From the NCBI GenBank assembly GCA_945872085.1, contig CAMBYG010000013.1:1-35144 (forward strand): a DNA stretch of 35,144 nt, given 5' to 3'. The position numbers and the translations under genes were made by a program. Under the pieces are notes generated by a model. That model ran no database searches and had not been told where the DNA came from. It worked only from the letters and a program-made list of their open reading frames with translations. Shown here one piece after another: positions 33,690-35,144 of this stretch; position 1 is the stretch's first letter, and each line of letters begins with the position of its first letter. The stretch is from Chitinophaga pinensis (GTDB taxonomy: Bacteria > Bacteroidota > Bacteroidia > Chitinophagales > Chitinophagaceae).

Positions 33690-33697
33690 CAAAAATA
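33690..33697 (-). promoter_or_regulatory. -7-like element before dcd
   Basis: The minus-strand octamer TATTTTTG is an exact TAnnTTTG match and ends 3 bases before the ATG at 33686. A TTTG lies 22 bases upstream (33723-33720), inside the palindrome 33711-33726. If it is used, the dcd mRNA would be nearly leaderless. Confidence 0.35.
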
Positions 33698-33710
33698 AAA
33701 AAATTGTTAG

Positions 33711-33726
33711 ATATTTGATCAAATAT
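33711..33726. repeat. 16-bp perfect palindrome in the dcd-phosphopantetheinyl transferase spacer
   Basis: ATATTTGATCAAATAT reads the same on both strands and fills the centre of the 46-base space between the two divergent ATGs (33686 and 33733). It overlaps the candidate -33 of dcd. The site has the form of an operator for a dimeric repressor; the protein that would bind is unknown. Confidence 0.55.
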
Positions 33727-33732
33727 TTCCGA

Positions 33733-34356
33733 ATGCCTTTATTTCATGAATTCAAGACCGAATCTGATCAGCATATTGCTATTTGGCAAGTAGAAGAGTC
33801 CTTGGATTTTTTTGAAACAGCAACACAATACCATTCTGCTATTAGTAATGCGCAAAAAAGAAAAGAACATGTAGCCGGACGATTTGTTTTACATTATTTG
33901 CATCCTTCATTTCCTATTCATGAAATAAGACCAAATGCATTTGGCAAACCCTACTTGGCGGACCACCCATTGCAGTTTTCTATTTCCCACTCCGGTAATT
34001 ATGTGGCAGCATGTTTGCATCATGCCCATGAGCAAGGAATAGATTTACAGTGCTGGACGCCCAAAGTGGAAAAGATAAAAGGAAAATTTTTAAGTTTATC
34101 TGAAATGGAACTTTGCAAGGCACATCCACAAGGTTTGCTTCTTGCATGGACAGCCAAAGAAGCGGCGTTTAAATATTTAAATAAACAAGGAGTCGATTTT
34201 ATTCAAGATTTGCCAATATCAACTTTTTCTGTAATCAATGAAAATATATATATTATAATTAATCATAATACAAATAATGATTCCATACAAATATTTATTA
34301 AATCATTGATTTTCAATGATTTTGCTTTTAGCTATGTAGATCATAAGGCAATTTAA
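33733..34356 (+). CDS. 4'-phosphopantetheinyl transferase superfamily protein
   Basis: Transfers the phosphopantetheine arm of coenzyme A to a serine of carrier proteins, in the cytoplasm. The 207-residue, Sfp-like protein has FGKPYL and FSISHSGNYVAACL, the first metal motif GIDLQ (D104, Q106) and WTAKEAAFKYL with K142 and E143. Sfp itself has Glu at the position of Q106; other superfamily members also differ there, so activity is still expected. The ATG at 33733 is the first after the dcd start; an in-frame ATG at 33619 lies within dcd and is rejected. From residue about 165 on it is Asn/Ile-rich and AT-rich (NENIYIIINHNTNNDSIQIF), unlike its neighbours. Confidence 0.87.
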   Translation: MPLFHEFKTESDQHIAIWQVEESLDFFETATQYHSAISNAQKRKEHVAGRFVLHYLHPSFPIHEIRPNAFGKPYLADHPLQFSISHSGNYVAACLHHAHEQGIDLQCWTPKVEKIKGKFLSLSEMELCKAHPQGLLLAWTAKEAAFKYLNKQGVDFIQDLPISTFSVINENIYIIINHNTNNDSIQIFIKSLIFNDFAFSYVDHKAI

Positions 34357-34434
34357 AAATAAATTATAAATAATTATATATTAAAATTATTGATCAATTT
34401 TAGTAAAAACAACTCTATAGATAGAATAAATATG

Positions 34435-34442
34435 TAATTTTG
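34435..34442 (+). promoter_or_regulatory. -7-like element before glnN
   Basis: TAATTTTG matches TAnnTTTG exactly and ends 17 bases before the ATG at 34460. No -33 TTG is present at the normal distance. The 103-base spacer is extremely AT-rich and holds a 10-bp palindrome ATTGATCAAT at 34389-34398. Confidence 0.4.
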
Positions 34443-34459
34443 AAAAAAATATACTTTTT

Positions 34460-35144
34460 ATGTCATCATCTAGATTTTCAGCTGTTCAAGAAATGGTGCA
34501 AACCAATGAAGTAAAAATTGGTCACTATGAAGGAAAACGTATTACCGATATTTTCAACAGTAATGTATTTGTTGGAAAGGTTATTAGAGAGTATTTAAGC
34601 GACGAAGCTTATAAGAGTTTACAAAATTCAATCAAAAATGGTGTGAAAATTGAGCGCAAAGTAGCAGATCAAATTGCTTCTGGTATGCGCAATTGGGCAG
34701 AATCGAAAGGGGTTACCCACTATACACACTGGTTTCAACCATTAACGGGTACTACGGCAGAAAAACATGATTCATTCTTTACTATAAAAGGCGATGGCAC
34801 AGCTATTGAAACGTTTGATGGTGATGCCTTAATCCAACAAGAACCGGATGCGTCTAGTTTTCCTAACGGTGGTATTAGAGCAACTTTTGAAGCGCGTGGA
34901 TATACCGCTTGGGATCCATCATCACCTGCATTCATTATGGAAACAGGTCATGGTAAAACCTTGTGTATTCCAACTATTTTTATCGCCTATAACGGAGAAT
35001 CTTTAGATAATAAAGCACCTTTATTAAAATCAATTTCTGCATTAGATAAAGCAGCGGTAGAAGTATGTCATTATTTCGATAAAAATGTTTCTAAAGTATC
35101 CACTACTTTAGGTTGGGAACAAGAATATTTCGTAATCGACGAAA
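34460..35144 (+). CDS. glnN: Type III glutamine synthetase, 5' part (cut by the window end)
   Basis: ATP-dependent synthesis of glutamine from glutamate and ammonia, in the cytoplasm. Only the first 228 codons are inside the window and no stop is reached; type III enzymes have roughly 700-730 residues. The type III signature is visible: [20 protein letters not shown] followed by DSFF at about residues 88-111, then [19 protein letters not shown] and [10 protein letters not shown], where the first metal-binding glutamates lie. Type I and type II enzymes lack the HWFQPLTG block. The ATG at 34460 gives [13 protein letters not shown], a normal Bacteroidota start. It has its own -7-like element, so it is probably transcribed separately from the phosphopantetheinyl transferase gene. 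Confidence 0.94.
   Translation, partial: MSSSRFSAVQEMVQTNEVKIGHYEGKRITDIFNSNVFVGKVIREYLSDEAYKSLQNSIKNGVKIERKVADQIASGMRNWAESKGVTHYTHWFQPLTGTTAEKHDSFFTIKGDGTAIETFDGDALIQQEPDASSFPNGGIRATFEARGYTAWDPSSPAFIMETGHGKTLCIPTIFIAYNGESLDNKAPLLKSISALDKAAVEVCHYFDKNVSKVSTTLGWEQEYFVIDE

Noticed and set aside
33619-33732. N-terminal extension of the phosphopantetheinyl transferase
   Set aside because: The upstream ATG lies inside dcd on the opposite strand and adds 38 residues foreign to the family.

Overview
The window looks like ordinary chromosome from a low-GC member of the Bacteroidota, most like the Chitinophagales/Sphingobacteriia side of the phylum (lineage is an inference). The evidence is fourfold. 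There is a phylum-typical short NuoG. Two type IX secretion markers lie side by side: an M1 peptidase with a C-terminal sorting domain, and PorQ. Exact or near-exact matches to the Bacteroidota sigma-factor -7 element TAnnTTTG sit in front of most transcription units. Starts are preceded by A-rich sequence rather than a clear Shine-Dalgarno, with GTG or TTG used at three genes. I see no rRNA, tRNA, IS element, prophage, CRISPR array or long repeat, and no stretch above 300 bases without a gene.

Bases 89-13057 hold a complete 14-gene nuoABCDEFGHIJKLMN operon for proton-pumping NADH:quinone oxidoreductase (complex I). It has one promoter at its head and a strong hairpin terminator behind nuoN. 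NuoC and NuoD are separate proteins, and NuoG keeps only its iron-sulfur N-terminal part plus a CxxC...CxxC module.

Bases 13204-18676 hold scpB (chromosome condensation), a lipoprotein and gcvP (glycine cleavage P-protein). Convergent to gcvP is a two-gene unit: an exported rhodanese-thioredoxin fusion and a small protein joined to it by a TAATG overlap.

Bases 18769-24845 hold the secreted M1 metallopeptidase and, convergent with it stop codon to stop codon, porQ behind fabI. A small lipoprotein and aat (N-end-rule transferase) follow, then an Omp85-type beta-barrel protein convergent with aat. Bases 24947-28006 hold nadC overlapping a diacylglycerol-kinase-family gene, then an M24 aminopeptidase (pepP-like).

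Bases 28190-31273 hold a LOG-family phosphoribohydrolase coupled to a fused SpmA/SpmB-like membrane protein. On the other strand are an NTF2-like lipoprotein and a YiiX-like permuted NlpC/P60 protein. Bases 31383-35144 hold serS, a DUF4293 membrane protein, dcd, a 4'-phosphopantetheinyl transferase and the 5' part of a type III glutamine synthetase (glnN), which runs off the end of the window.

I do not see a wholly new defence or mobile system. The less expected signals are the rearranged cysteines of NuoG, two unexplained inverted repeats in divergent promoter regions (31310-31351 and 33711-33726), the tight LOG-SpmAB pairing, very short predicted leaders at several genes, and convergent pairs with no terminator between them.
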